NCBI GenBank assembly: GCA_947069175.1
Contig: CAMTDV010000030.1
Location: 95,752,411-95,816,410, forward strand
Reading direction: 5' to 3'
Source: Scalesia atractyloides
Lineage: Eukaryota; Streptophyta; Magnoliopsida; Asterales; Asteraceae
DNA: 64,000 nt
The translations under genes and the position numbers were made by a program. Below are positions 36,831-50,000 of this stretch, in pieces. The notes beneath the pieces are model-generated. The model did not search any database, was not told where the DNA came from, and saw only the letters and a list, made by a program, of their open reading frames with translations. Position 1 is the first letter of the stretch. Each line of letters starts with the position of its first letter.

Positions 36831-37960
36831 TATAATCCCTAATTACCTCAAACAATAGTTGGTGGTGGTCGGGAGCTGAACCACGAAGAGTCTATGGTTT
36901 GTGTCAGGATTTGGTCAATTATTAAGTTGAAAACAATTATGAAGCTTGCAAATGATGATAGTTCTTTTGATTGTTTGTTTGGAAAATGGGTGTGAGATTG
37001 GACCGACAATTTCACTATGAAATACTAAACGAGATTACTTGAATTATTTCAAAAGTTGATTACTTGATTAAAAGCTATAATTTGGAACAAGGTTCACACT
37101 CGGTTCGATAATTACAAGACCTAGGGCCGCTACACTTTTTAATTTGATTTAATTAAATTTGGGGATTAGCGAATTCTAAACAATATAGAAACCAAAGTAA
37201 TTTTATAAACATTGATTGTTTCTTCATTAACACGTTGACAACTATATAAACTTGGTAAATCCACATCATTTCAAAAACTTTATAGAAGTTGAAAATTTGT
37301 TGTTTTTATAAATATACATAGTGTATAATGAAATCAGTTGCCCAACCCTTAATGTAGGTATACAATCTTGATCCCGTGAAAACCAAATTGACGAGCATGT
37401 GGTATCATTGTGGTCTATGACCATAAGATCACATGTGGAAGACAATGTGACTTAAACCATCTATAATGGTCAAGTCTTACAGAACCATCTCGAATTATAT
37501 AATATGTGTGTAGTGGATGGAGCCCCATAGAGCCCCTTCAATTATGTGTGTGTATGTGCGAGAGAAACCAAACACATCACCCCGCTATACACATCATCAA
37601 TGGGAGACCCATAAATTATTTGCTAGGGGTACGGATAAGTGGTTCAAGCATATTTTCAAAAGGTACGGTCGGTTTTTTTTTTTTTTGCCTAAAATACACT
37701 TTTTTTTCAAGGGTGCGGCCGTCCACCCGAGGTTATATTTGGGTGCGCCCTAAACATCACACCCTTCATGGACCCCATAAAGCTCCACTACGCACTACCT
37801 TAATTTGCTTTGTAATATGACATTTAAATCTACTTTGGTGGCTATGATAATGAAAAATGTCTTTATATACACCCCTATGGTTTGACCCACGGTTAAGTTG
37901 GTCTTCCCAGCTGTAAACCTTGGGTGGAAACCACTAGTTCAAGTAAAACTTCAATCTGCT
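36831..37960. other. Intergenic, possible MITE
   Basis: No gene is seen. About 37510-37795 has weak inverted ends (GTAGTGGATGGAGCCCCAT and ATGGACCCCATAAAGCTCC) and may be an old MITE. A T-run lies at 37672-37686. Confidence 0.35.
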
Positions 37961-37964
37961 TATG

Positions 37965-38190
37965 GCTTTGTAGTTTAGTGTCATCTTGAGGATTGAGATA
38001 AGAATTTGAGATCAATAGGTTTTGGGTTCGATTCTCATAAGAGAAGGTTTTTCTTATATTTATTGGATTTTCTCCTGAATTGGTTTATATGCATATACCT
38101 AGTGAAAATGGATATGATCGGGTGGTTACACTAGTAGCACGATGATACTGCGGTGGTCAATCAATGATACAAAGCTACCGTTAAAAAAAA
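37965..38190 (+). mobile_element. SINE, probable
   Basis: Box-B-like GGGTTCGATTCTC at about 38026, with a plausible box A 40 bases upstream, is followed by a roughly 140-base body and an A-run at about 38179-38190. The 5' border and duplication were not resolved. Confidence 0.5.
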
Positions 38191-38630
38191 AAAGAAAAGA
38201 AAATTCCAATCATTAATTTTACATGTGGTAAAAAAAAAGGTTTCTAGCCCAATAATATGAAAGTGTTGTATTTGTGTGTCCATTATATTAGTGAATTATT
38301 ATTTTATTGAAAACACATGGGGTAAAATTTAGGATAGTGTAGTTTGTCGTTAAAGAAAAAATTAGCCAACAAGACTTTTCAAGTAATTTTTTTAATGAAC
38401 AAAAAGGTTGATCATTTGGGTAAACCTTATGACAAAAGGTTACTCACGCCCGCAAACATAGATGACAACGACGACTCGGCCCGTCACCATTCGGAGAAAA
38501 CTCATTGTCAAAGACTCACCTCAAATTATTTATTTAATTTTTGCTGGATGTGACGACTTCAATCCATGACATACACTGTAAAAAGTGATATAGACCGTTC
38601 ATGCACATAAGGTGATTGGCAATTTTGTTA

Positions 38631-38933
38631 GAGTAAATTGTCATTTTTGTTACTCAGGTTTGTCTAAAATTGTCATTTTACTTCAAATAAATTTTCTCTT
38701 CTGGATCCATGAGTTTTTCATTTTTTTTTGCCATTTTGATCACATTGCCTAACTCCGACTAAAAACCTCAGGGATCAAATTGCTATTAAAACTGAGTTTT
38801 TAGACGGAGTTAGACAGTGTGATCAAAATGACAAAAAAATGGAAAATCAAAGGCCCAGAGGAGAAAAAAAACTATATTTTGACCAAAATAGCAATTTGAG
38901 ACAAAACTTAGGGACTAAAATGACAATTTACTC
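38631..38933. mobile_element. MULE-type foldback MITE 3
   Basis: Inverted ends GAGTAAATTGTCATTTT and AAAATGACAATTTACTC with arms of over 100 bases (TTTTTGCCATTTTGATCA pairs with TGATCAAAATGACAAAAA). The flanks do not show a clear 9-bp duplication. It is assigned by its GAGTAAATT terminus, shared with the elements at 15.3 and 52.2 kb. Confidence 0.65.
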
Positions 38934-39173
38934 CTATATGTAATATAACATTTTGAATTTCATGAATATTACCACAACAATATATAACATTTTGGTTCAC
39001 ACGTGGATTGTCGGCACTACTATTAATATTCGTTTTGAGTATTCAATCAATGTAAAATACGTACCATCATCATTTTAAGAATATCACGCATTTATTTTTT
39101 TGCTTCTCTTTCGATTACTATATCAAGTGTCAGCGCAGGAGAGTTTTACTAGCTAAAATACAATTTGCTCTTA

Positions 39174-40283
39174 GAGTTAAATGCCTGGTTGGTCCTTTTG
39201 GTTTGCAAAAATTTTAGATTCGGTCCTACTTGTTTACTAATTACATGCGTGGTACCAAAACTTGTCAAAAATGAACTCGCTTGGTCCCCAGCCCTAACAT
39301 CAGTTAAATATCTCAGTTAAAACATCTCATATGCTTGACACATGAGAGTAATTTGGTCATTTCAGTCCAGCCCATTATAATAAGAGATAAATAACCTGGT
39401 TGGTCCCACCCCTTCTTTTTCCCCAAACCACCACCACCATCTCATCTCCTCCACCACCACCACCTCATCTCCTCCATCTCCACCACTAAACTCCCACTCA
39501 AACCTGATTTCTATTAATGCATTCTGATGTTCCAACACATTGTATTATTATTATAAACGGTTTATCGTTGTAGGAGGAATTTGTTAAACTATTTTACAGG
39601 GTGATACATAATAGCTGATATTAACTTTTTACTAAAAAACGAGTGTTTGGAAACATTCTTGAGCTTTTGTGTAATGTCATGTCATCAACAGGTTATATAT
39701 TATGGCCAAAACTTATAAACATTATCCAAGTATTTGAACAGAAATCAGAACACAGGGAACAATGAAGCACTGACAGGTTCAAGTTTCATAGTGGACTAAT
39801 GTGTAGAGGTAAGATAAGAAAGAGATTATCTGTTCAAAAGAAGACGCATAAGTTGTGCATTATGATGTTCCTACAATGGTGATTAATTTGGGAAAACATG
39901 TATCAACACAAACGAGGAGTTCTAGCTGCTGGTTATGCATTCAGGTTTGAGTGGGAGTTCAGTGGTGGAGATGGAGGAGATGAGGTGGTGGTGGTGGAGG
40001 AGATGAGATGGTGGTGGTTGTCTGGGGAAGAAGAAGGGGTGAGGTGGGGTGAGACCAATCAAGTTATTTATCTCTTATTATAATGGGCTGAACTGAAATG
40101 ACTAAATTACCCTCATGTGCCAAGCATATGGGGTGTTTTAACTGAGATATTTAACTGATGTTAGGGTTAGGGACCACACGAGTTCATTTTTGACAAGTTT
40201 TAGTACCACACGTGTAATTAATAAACCACCAAGACTAATCTGCAATTTTTGCAAACCACATGGACCAACCAAGCATTTAACTC
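39174..40283. mobile_element. MULE-type foldback element 4
   Basis: Arms of about 300 bases begin GAGTTAAATGCCTGGTTGG and end CCAAGCATTTAACTC. A perfect 9-bp duplication TTGCTCTTA lies at 39165-39173 and 40284-40292. The arms include CCACCACCACC-rich tracts facing each other (39426-39480 and 39965-40030). The open frame at 39898-40083 is only this tract. No transposase is seen. Confidence 0.82.
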
Positions 40284-40292
40284 TTGCTCTTA

Positions 40293-41279
40293 AGAAGAAA
40301 ATAAATAGCCAATTTAGAGTAGAATTTAAGGTAAAAAAAGAAAATATAGCCGGTTTAATTTTTTTTTAATCAAATGAAACTCACGAACTAAACAGTAATT
40401 TCAATGAATGCGAAATGTGGTAACTGATACGACAGTGATCCAACGGTCAAAACAATGGTCATCTGGCAAAGGCAGTGATGCTGTCCGCACAGTATCCTTT
40501 CTTTAAGCGGCCCCACATTAACAACAAACCATAGCTCACCTCAGCTTACTTACTGTGAGTCTGCACACACAGAGTCCTATCCCATCCCATCTTCACAACA
40601 ATTTGTACATTTGTCAACATGTCATGTCACTATCCCGTCATGTATGTGAGTAGTATGTTATGCTGCACCAGCACTGGGTCCCACTCATATTCAGCTTTCA
40701 TTTTTGTTTTATCTTACTTTTCATTTAACTTCTTATACTTTTACTTTATTCTACTTTAAGTCCTTATTTATATTGTATCACTCAAGTATTTTAAAACTAA
40801 TTTGTTTTTAAGTTTTGTTTTTTTAACAGGATTACGGACGTACCACAAGCGGAATCGTCCAATTCTCTGCTAGGCAAATACACCGATTCAGAAGAAAATA
40901 CCTAATAAATCTGGGCAAAATACGTTTGTTGGAATTGTAACATGACCTAATGGTCATTAAGCCTTATCACACGTTTAATATTTCACTAGGTTATAATGTC
41001 ATTTGAAGTTTTAATGATTGTATAGCGTATAACAAACAATGTAGGGCTAAACTATTTGATAAGGACACATGCTTTTTAAAATGGACGTCTCATATTCAAA
41101 CGTAGACAAAAGAAGTGATTTTGAATTTTAATGTAAATAGAGCAGGATAACAATTACCGTTAAAAAATATAGCGCATTAATAGAAATACAGGTATGATAA
41201 ATAGAAATATATTTTAAAAGAAAAGGATAATTAAACCAACTATCATTTCATATTATGTTAAAGTTAGATGACATGATGA
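40293..41279. other. Low-repeat intergenic DNA
   Basis: About 40430-40700 is less AT-rich than its surroundings and matches no element recognised here. It lies about 3.4 kb upstream of the homeobox gene and could hold distal regulatory DNA. No coding region is seen. Confidence 0.3.
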
Positions 41280-41520
41280 CTGTAACAACCCAAATAAATT
41301 GTGTCAAGATATTGTCTGTTTATTCTCGATAGGTTGTCCATCCAGGAACTCACGGTTTTGTTTTCACATGATGACTTGCTCGCTCAGGCAAAACGAGTCT
41401 TGGTAGAGAAGGTTTCCACCCCTTATAAGGAAGACTTCGTTTTCCTCCTCAACCGATGTGGGATTTACAATGATTATAAAAACAATAAAACATATATTTT
41501 TTCAACGGATAAATAAATTT
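41280..41520 (+). mobile_element. Gypsy LTR remnant
   Basis: It starts TGTAACAACCC and contains CCACCCCTTATAAGGAAGAC and CGATGTGGGATTTAC, blocks common near the 3' part of plant gypsy LTRs. There is no defined right end or duplication. Confidence 0.45.
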
Positions 41521-41542
41521 CATTTAAAAACAAATCTATCAA

Positions 41543-41669
41543 GAAAGCTAAAATAGGAAACCACCGCTTACAATGACAAGCATGAATCAAGAGTTACACC
41601 AAATCACCAAAATAGAAAACCACCGCTTACAATGACAAGCGTGAATCAAAAGTTACACCAAATCACCAA
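41543..41669. repeat. Tandem repeat, about 63-bp unit x2
   Basis: Two copies of a unit containing ACCACCGCTTACAATGACAA and AGTTACACCAAATCACCAA stand head to tail and differ at a few bases. Confidence 0.8.
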
Positions 41670-43015
41670 GTCTATGACACATTTACTTATGTTTTATTCA
41701 CCACACAAAACTGAACGGCAATTCGACTTAGAAATCTTATCAAAACCAAACTATAAACACCATAAACCGTGAGTAAAATACTTTAACGTGCATACAACTA
41801 ACATACAATAAATGGTTCAAAAAACTCCCGCTTTTCATCGAAATCGTCCAGGTTTGGTTTGACGGGTTCACCTCCCAGCTGTTTGTCATATAAAATGTCC
41901 CGGTTTATGTTCCACTTTACGCTTTAACCAACCATCTATCCGGTTTTTAAAACATTGGTTTCTTGTTTTCTTAAAACAATGCTATTCCTGTGTTGAGACT
42001 TGAGTTGAAGTATAAAAGAAACAAATAATAAAGGGAATAAAAGCGTGAAGTTATTGAAAAGCCAAGGGGTATGCAAAAGGTGAATAAAAATGAAAAAAGG
42101 TTTTGAAAAGAATAAAAATAAAAAAGAAAGTGTAAAATCGAGGCGCATGCAAAGCCATCATCATGGTGTCCTCTTTGTCCCACGAAACCTACCATGCCAC
42201 CCTTCGTTCTTTTTATGAACCATCTTCTTTTAAACCCTATTTTTTTATTTATTTACGTTTCTGCCATCCGCCAAACCGCTAGCATTGGTCGGCTATAAGT
42301 CTACTTTTGAAATGACGTGATGTGATTAAGAATTGCAAATGCAAAATAGAATCTTTACTTTGAGTACCAAATATTTGAAATAAATATTTTATATTTTTTC
42401 CTTTAAAAAATGACCAAAGTAACATTTATATTTTCTCGAATAATAATACAAAGGCTACTAACAAAGGTTACACAGCCATTCATACTCGTAAACCTTTTTA
42501 TGCTATAATAATGCTTTCTCTACATGTAATAAATGTAAATAGTTTTAGAACTAACGATCTTTTAAAACAATAAAATTTTACACTATTCTTGTTATAAATT
42601 CAATTAAAGTTGTTATGAAATATTAAACACATACATAACCGAGTTTTTAAAGATAATAGAATAATATTAACAAACCAACCGTTCTTATAAAAATAAAATG
42701 TCAATCAAATCAATTTTAACATATTGTGCTAATGTAACTATTTCCTATATCCTTCTACTATATCATGGGAACGTAATAAGCATAATAAATAGTATTTTTT
42801 TAACGTAAAATTTGAATTACTGACGTACCACTTGTGTTATTAGCGGAACAACTCGATTATGTCTATCTCCACTATTAGATAATGCCTATAAACCAGAAGC
42901 AAACCCAATAAATATGAAAAACTCCTTTATAAGAATAGAATCAAAACCTAATAGTTTTTAAGCCTTATACGAAATGTTAGTTGGCTCTTTTTTTTAAATA
43001 TGACTTTCTTTTTAG
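41670..43015. other. Intergenic, no gene seen
   Basis: AT-rich DNA. Open minus-strand frames at about 41936-42195 are Phe/Leu-rich low-complexity and unsupported. Confidence 0.4.
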
Positions 43016-43017
43016 TG

Positions 43018-43250
43018 ACCCAATGTCATACCGCCTAAACGGGGGCCCTAGCCAAGATCTGCCCAGACTACGTTGTCTTAATCGGGCCCGCGCTGGGTTT
43101 GTAAGACTTGGTTAAGGCGTTTCCCCGGAAACCGTACTGTCTTCACACGAGTTGTCTCGTTGAAGTAACAAGCGGATGGAAACCGAGGTGCAGCTCAGGA
43201 TCGAACCTCCCCCCTCTCGGTGGGTTTGTCATTATCATTGCCCAATATCC
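43018..43250 (-). mobile_element. SINE-like unit
   Basis: On the minus strand GAGGTTCGATCCTGAGC is a good box B. It is followed by a GC-rich body (CGGTTTCCGGGGAAACGC, CAGCGCGGGCCCGATTAAG) related to the SINEs at 23.1 and 61.3 kb. Ends are approximate. Confidence 0.5.
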
Positions 43251-43849
43251 ATCCAAAATGATACAAGTATGATTTGAATTTAAGTTTTTGTTGGAAAACC
43301 TAAATCTTCTACCATTAGACTAATACTGAGGAGATAAATGTTAGTAGGCTTTAACGCAATGTACAATAAAAGGTACATTTAACCTCACTTTTTTAACTCT
43401 AAAGTAAAGCACACAAATAACCATAGTTTAATAGATTCTAACTATTTATAACCACACCCTCCTTTTCCCAACTTAGGTCACATCACAATATCACAAGGAC
43501 ACTTAAATCAATAAGGGGCAAAACAGTAACTTCCTAAATATCCAAATATATTCCCCAAAGATACAAAAGGATAAGAGTAGCAGCAGGCACAAGCAGCAGA
43601 GAACAGAGTAGTAAATAAAGTGTAAACAAACAGCTAAAAGCAAAGCAACAAAAAAACAAACAGCATATGAGCCAGACATACATACATACACCCAACAACT
43701 CCACATTTCACATCACCCATCAACACTTTATCAATAATCATCCATAACAAACCCTCTCAGACCACCCCCCTCTCTTTCATTTCACATTTAGGGTTTAATA
43801 ATAACTTTCATAAAATCCATTCTTTTTCTTTCTTGATCTTTCTTTCACC

Positions 43850-43885
43850 ATGTTTCAGAGGCTGGGAACCATCAAATCAACCTAA
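43850..43885 (+). other. Upstream ORF in homeobox gene leader
   Basis: An 11-codon ORF (MFQRLGTIKST, stop TAA) lies 134 bases upstream of the main ATG in a CT-rich stretch that looks like 5' untranslated leader. Long leaders with short upstream ORFs are usual in HD-ZIP III genes. It could lower translation, but only if transcription starts upstream of 43850, which is not shown here. Confidence 0.5.
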
Positions 43886-44019
43886 ACCCACTTCGATTCG
43901 TCCAACATTGAGCCCAGATTCGTGTTCAAAACCTTCAATTTTGGTGTTGGTGTTCCGTTTTCTTGAATCAAGAAACAGCGTGAAACAGAGGAAAACAGAG
44001 TGAAACAGAGTAAGGTGTA

Positions 44020-47000
44020 ATGGCGATGCCCTGCAAGGATGGTGGGAAGTGCACGATAATGGATAATGGGAAATACGTAAGGTACACACCGGAGCAGGTT
44101 GAAGCACTTGAACGACTTTATCATGAGTGTCCGAAACCGACTTCGATTCGTCGGCAACAGCTTATTCGGGAATGCCCTATTTTGTCCAACATTGAACCCA
44201 AACAGATCAAAGTTTGGTTCCAGAATCGAAGGTTTGGTTGTAATTTGATTTGGGTTTACAGTTTTACATCCAGTTTTGTTGTTTTTGTCTCCATTTGCGA
44301 TTCCTCACCTGTTTAAGATACGATTAACCTGTTCAATAAAAAGTACACCATATGGTTTTATATTTTTTTTAAATAACTAACATTAGGAGGTAGGAGGTAG
44401 CCTCCGTCATTTCTTGTTCTTGGTACGGAAAACATTGCTGTACCATATAGACATGAGATATAAAGTAGTATGTGATAAAACATTGCGTGAGCACCCAAAA
44501 CAAAATGAATCACTTTTTTTAATCTTAAAAATTAAACGAAAATGTTACATTTTCTTAAAAAGTAAACAAAAATGTTATAAATGTTAGATTTATTGTTTCT
44601 CATGTTAAAATTTAAAAAATACGAAAAATTTTCAGTTTTTATATAACCCTACATGTATGAAGGCTATGTTAAGGAAAAAATGTATGTAGTTTTTTTATGT
44701 ATATGTAATACATATATGAATGTAAGAAACATAATATATAAAAAAATATAAACTTGAAATCTCAAAATTTAGTGATTTAGAGTAGTTCTGTTTGTATCTC
44801 GTAATAATTAGTGTTCTGTAATCCTAGAGTAGTTAAACGAGTCGTATTCATGTTTGATACTTGTGTTTATCGCGTGGCTCGGACATGTTTTTGCTAACCT
44901 TAATTTTGTTAAGTGATTGTGAAAGTTTGTGTGATTTGGGTTTAATTTTTTTGTTTATTTTGGTTTGTAGATGCAGGGAGAAACAGAGGAAAGAGGCTTC
45001 GCGGCTGCAGTCGGTGAATCGGAAGCTGACTGCTATGAATAAGCTGTTAATGGAGGAGAATGATCGGTTGCAGAAGCAGGTGTCTCATCTTGTGTACGAG
45101 AATGGGTGTTTTCGTCAGCATACACAGAATGTGAGGTTTTTTTTGTGGGTTTGTGTTTTCTTTTCTGGATTGTTGGAATTGATGTTTTGAGGTATTTTGG
45201 GTTGCAGGCGGTGGTTGGTACGAAAGATGGTAGTTGCGACTCTGTAGTGACTAGTGGTCAACGCCATTTAACGCCTCAGCATCCCCCAGGGGATGCTAGT
45301 CCTGCTGGGTTAGTTTCTTTGAAGTTTGAATGTTTGATTCGGTTAATTTATTTACATTATTGTTAGGATACACCTAAACAAACACCACTAACTATCGAGT
45401 TATTCGGACGCCACTAACATGTCATACTGCTCGGTGTATTTTTTTTTACTCACAAAGAAATGACCACGTGAACATCGTAAAGTCGTACCGGTCCGTATGA
45501 TCCTTTTTTCGCTCCATCATACGATGCGTATAACCATTTTTTGCCATATCATATGGCATGTATACGTATGACGTGACATGTACGCTGGTGTTCACCATTA
45601 GGGCTGGTGTTTCTTTTGTTATATTTGAGCAACATTTTGTATTAATTCTGCTGTGTTTTTTTCAGACTTTTGTCCATTGCAGAGGAAACTTTAACAGAGT
45701 TTCTTTCGAAGGCTACTGGAACCGCTGTCGAGTGGGTCCAGATGCCTGGAATGAAGGTATCATATAACATTCATAAATGAATATTTGAAAGATTTTAAAT
45801 TTGGTTATCTGTATATTCATTTATCTGCATTTTGAGATTTATGGAACTTTGGTTAATTTGCAACATTCTTTGCTTTGAATGCAGCCTGGTCCGGATTCCA
45901 TTGGAATCGTTGCTATTTCTCATGGTTGCACTGGCGTGGCAGCACGTGCGTGTGGCTTAGTCAGTCTTGAGCCTACAAGGGTAGATTCCAGTTCCTTTGT
46001 ATTATGTTTTCGGTTAATACCATACAAAACCAATGTACTTTTTATTTTTTTCATAAAAAATTCCCTTAAACTTGTAAAAGAATACACAAGAATTGGTTAA
46101 AGTGATTTATTTTATTGTCAAAGACATTAAAATTGTCCAAAATCCATGTACTTGTCAATTTTTTTAAATGACTTCTTAACTCTTAAATCGGTTAACTTTT
46201 GATAAAGTGACATTCAAAAGTTTTGTAGGTAGTAAAGAAGATATATTGTCTTTTGTGGTATTAACCATATTTTTTCTATAAAATATATAAAATTTGAAAC
46301 ATGTAGGATTTAGCAAATCACTGTATTATGTTTCAGGTTGCTGAGATCCTCAAGGATCGCACCTCATGGTTTCGTGACTGCCGAGCCGTTGATGTCCTCG
46401 ATGTGCTGCCCACTGCCAATGGTGGAACCATCGAACTCTTGTACATGCAGGTGACTTCACAATCCAACTTACCTATTATCATTGACTACTAACAAAATTT
46501 CGACTCTTTTTGTCCCCCTGATGTTATAGTCTAAATCTGTTTCATGTTGTAGCTTTATGCCCCTACAACTTTGGCTGCTGCTCGTGACTTCTTGTTGTTG
46601 CGCTATACTTCTGTTACCGAAGATGGCAGTCTAGTGGTTAGTAATTTTTAGCTTCTTTATACATATATACATGATGGCCTTGAAATCTTGAATAATGCAA
46701 GTGGTGTGTTCTCAGGTATGCGAAAGATCACTGGCTAACACCCCAAACGGTCCAAACATACCATCGTTGCCGAATTTTGTGCGCGCAGAAATGCTTCCTA
46801 GCGGGTACCTTATTAGACCTTGCGAAGGTGGCGGTTCGATCATACACATTGTCGATCATATGAATTTAGAGGTAAAATTACATTGTGGATCGTATGATTA
46901 AACATGCATGTGATGGTTCGAATTGAATTTGTATACGCGTGTGACTAAATAGGCATGGAGTGTACCTGAAGTGTTGCGCCCGTTGTATGAATCATCCACT

Positions 47001-50000
47001 GTTATTGCTCAAAAAACAACTATGATGGTAACAATGTTAATCCTCTACTTGTAGTTTATGTAACGGGTTTGGGGAATTTAAGGTTTTATAATTTGTGAAC
47101 AGGCGTTACGACAACTCAGGCAAATAGCTCAGGAGGTTTCGCAGACCAGTACCCCTAATTGGGGCCGACGACCTGCAGCGTTAAGAGCACTTAGCCAGAG
47201 GTTGAGCAGGTAGTTAAATCACTCCTTTTCGATCGGTATCAAGTCGAGGTGGCAAAATGGGTGGCCTGAGTCAAAATGAGTTTTTTTTGGCTACATGACA
47301 AACGGCCGGTTTTAGGTTGACCTGATCTGAACCAGATGTTAAATATGAATTGAATTTACCCATTCATAATTTAACTGGCCGGGATTGCAACCTCTAGTTT
47401 TAGGGCTGCAAACGAACCAAACGTTCAGCGAACAGTTCGGCAAGAAGTTCATTTGTTTAATAAATGAACGAACACGAATAATGAATTTCGTACGTTTAGT
47501 TAAATGAATGTACATGAACAAAGGCCGTGTTTGTTCATTTATGTTCGTGAACGTTGGGTAACGTGTTTGTTTATGTTCGTTTGTGTTCAATAGTTCGTTA
47601 GTGTTTTTAGTATTTATGTTCTATTTAAATACTTCAAAATTCTGAGAAATACTTTATTTAATAAGTTTCTGTGTATCGTATATTTTGTCCAAAATTAACA
47701 AACGAACATGAACACGTTCATTTCTTTAACAAACGAACACGAACAAGTTGTTTGGTTCGTTTGCAGCCCTATTTAGTTTAGTGTGCTTAATTTGTTGTCT
47801 CTGTTCTTTTTAGGGGGTTTAATGAGGCTGTCAGTGGGTTTACCGATGAAGGATGGTCGTTAACGGGTAATGACGGAATGGATGATGTAACCATTCACGT
47901 AAACTCTTCACCCGAAAAACTTATGGGATTGAATCTTTCTTTCTCAAATGGGTATCCGTCTGTTAATACTGCCGTCTTGTGTGCCAAAGCATCAATGCTT
48001 TTACCACCGGTTAGCCCCTAAACACTCGCACGGATTATGGATTAAAAACCTATTTCTTTATAAATTCTCAACTTTGTTGCCATTTTCCAGAATGTTCCCC
48101 CTGCCCTCTTGCTTAGGTTTCTGAGGGAGCACCGTTCTGAATGGGCTGACAACAACGTTGATGCTTACTCAGCTGCAGCAGTTAAGCTCGGCCCGTGTAA
48201 CTTACTCGGGACTCGTGCTGGTAATTTTGGCGGTCAAGTTATTCTTCCCCTTGCTCAGACAATCGAGCACGAAGAGGTACTTTGATCTGTTAGCGACAAA
48301 ACATAAACCGAATCCACTTCTCTTTTTCACAATTCATAGTTTGTTCCATTATCCGAACACATATTAATCTCGTTGTGTTTATAGCTTTTGGAGGTGATCA
48401 AATTGGAGGGTGTCGGGCTTTGCCCCGAAGATGCACTAATGGGCCGAGACATGTTTTTTCTGCAAGTACGGGTCGTTTAACTGTTTTTCTCTTTTTATAA
48501 GGCGCATGTAGTCTATCACATTTATAACTTTGTGTCTTCTGTTGTCTAATTACACTGTTGTAATTATCATAGCTATGCAGCGGGATGGATGAAAATGCAG
48601 TTGGTATGTGTTCGGAGCTAATATTTGCTCCGATCGATGCTTCCTTTGCTGACGATTCACCACTCTTGCCTTCAGGTTTTCGCATCATTCCTCTCGCTTC
48701 TTGCAAGGTTAGTACCTGTAATTCGCTAATTCGGAATATGTTAATGTTATTTGTGTTTATCTAAATGTGACTGAAATATATAACACAGGGGGATTCAAGC
48801 CCGAATCGAACACTTGATCTTGCTTCGGCTCTTGAAGTGAGAGGGGCTGGGAACAAAGCTTCTGGTGACCGAAATGTCGGTAATAGCTGTGCAAGATCGG
48901 TGATGACAATTGCTCTTGAGTTTGCGTTTGAAAGCCATATGCAAGAAAGCGTAGCTGTGATGGCTCGACAATATGTTCGCGGTATTATATCATCTGTCCA
49001 GAGGGTAGCATCTGCGTTATCTCCGTCCCCAAATGGAGGTCTTCAGGCATCGTTGGGTACCCCTGAGGCACACACTCTAGCTCGTTGGATTTGCCGTAGT
49101 TACAGGTAATAAGAACGACTCGGTTAGGTTGAGCCGCCTGCGAAACACTTTTTTTTTGTAATTTATTAAACTTTTGGCTTGTGAAACAGGTGCTACTTGG
49201 GTGTGGAGCTACTTGAAGGCGTGGGTGACGGAAATGACTCGATTCTAAAATCTATGTGGCACCACTCGGATGCTATCTTGTGCTGCTCAATGAAGGTTAG
49301 TCATAAGTTAACGGTTAACCACTGATTTAGGGTTGGTAATCAATGATTCATGGGTTCATTTGGGTCTACTCGAATTATAGAACGGATCAAAACGGGCCAC
49401 TTTTGTAGAAATCGTTGACTTAAAACGGGTCCAGATGCGTTGACACAACCCACGACCATTTTTTGTCACGACCACGCGTTGTCGTCACCTTCGTGACCGC
49501 CACCTTTGCTAGCGTGTGAACCAATACACTTTTTTTGTAAAACACATTTCAACCCGAGCCTATTTTGTTCCGACCAGTTTAGTCTAGATGCGTATTAGTA
49601 CTTTTTTAAAAATGATCCGTTTCGACTCCAAACCATTTATTCACTTGTTTTGACCCGAGCCCATTTTGGTCTGAACCAATTTTGACAAGAATCAAATTTG
49701 TACTTTTAAAACTACACGTTTTGACCCAATCCGACCCGTCAGTTTTTCCATGCTTACAAATACAATAGTTCATATGTTATGTGATTTTGGTTGTATTGTT
49801 AAACCGCTAAACCACTATGGTTTGATGCAGGCAATGCCAGTTTTCACATTTGCGAATCAGGCGGGTCTTGATATGCTTGAAACAACACTAGGGGCACATC
49901 AAGACATCAGTTTGGAGAAAATACTCGACGAAAATGGAAGAAAAGGTTTATGTTCAGAGTTCCCACAGATAATGCAGCAGGGATTCGCATGTCTTCAAGG

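Noticed and set aside
39898..40083. Gly/Val/Glu-rich frame
   Set aside because: It is the right arm of the MULE foldback; the facing arm has the complementary CCACCACC tract.
43882..44157. Minus-strand open frames over exon 1 of the homeobox gene
   Set aside because: They are antisense to well-supported homeodomain coding sequence and show no domain.
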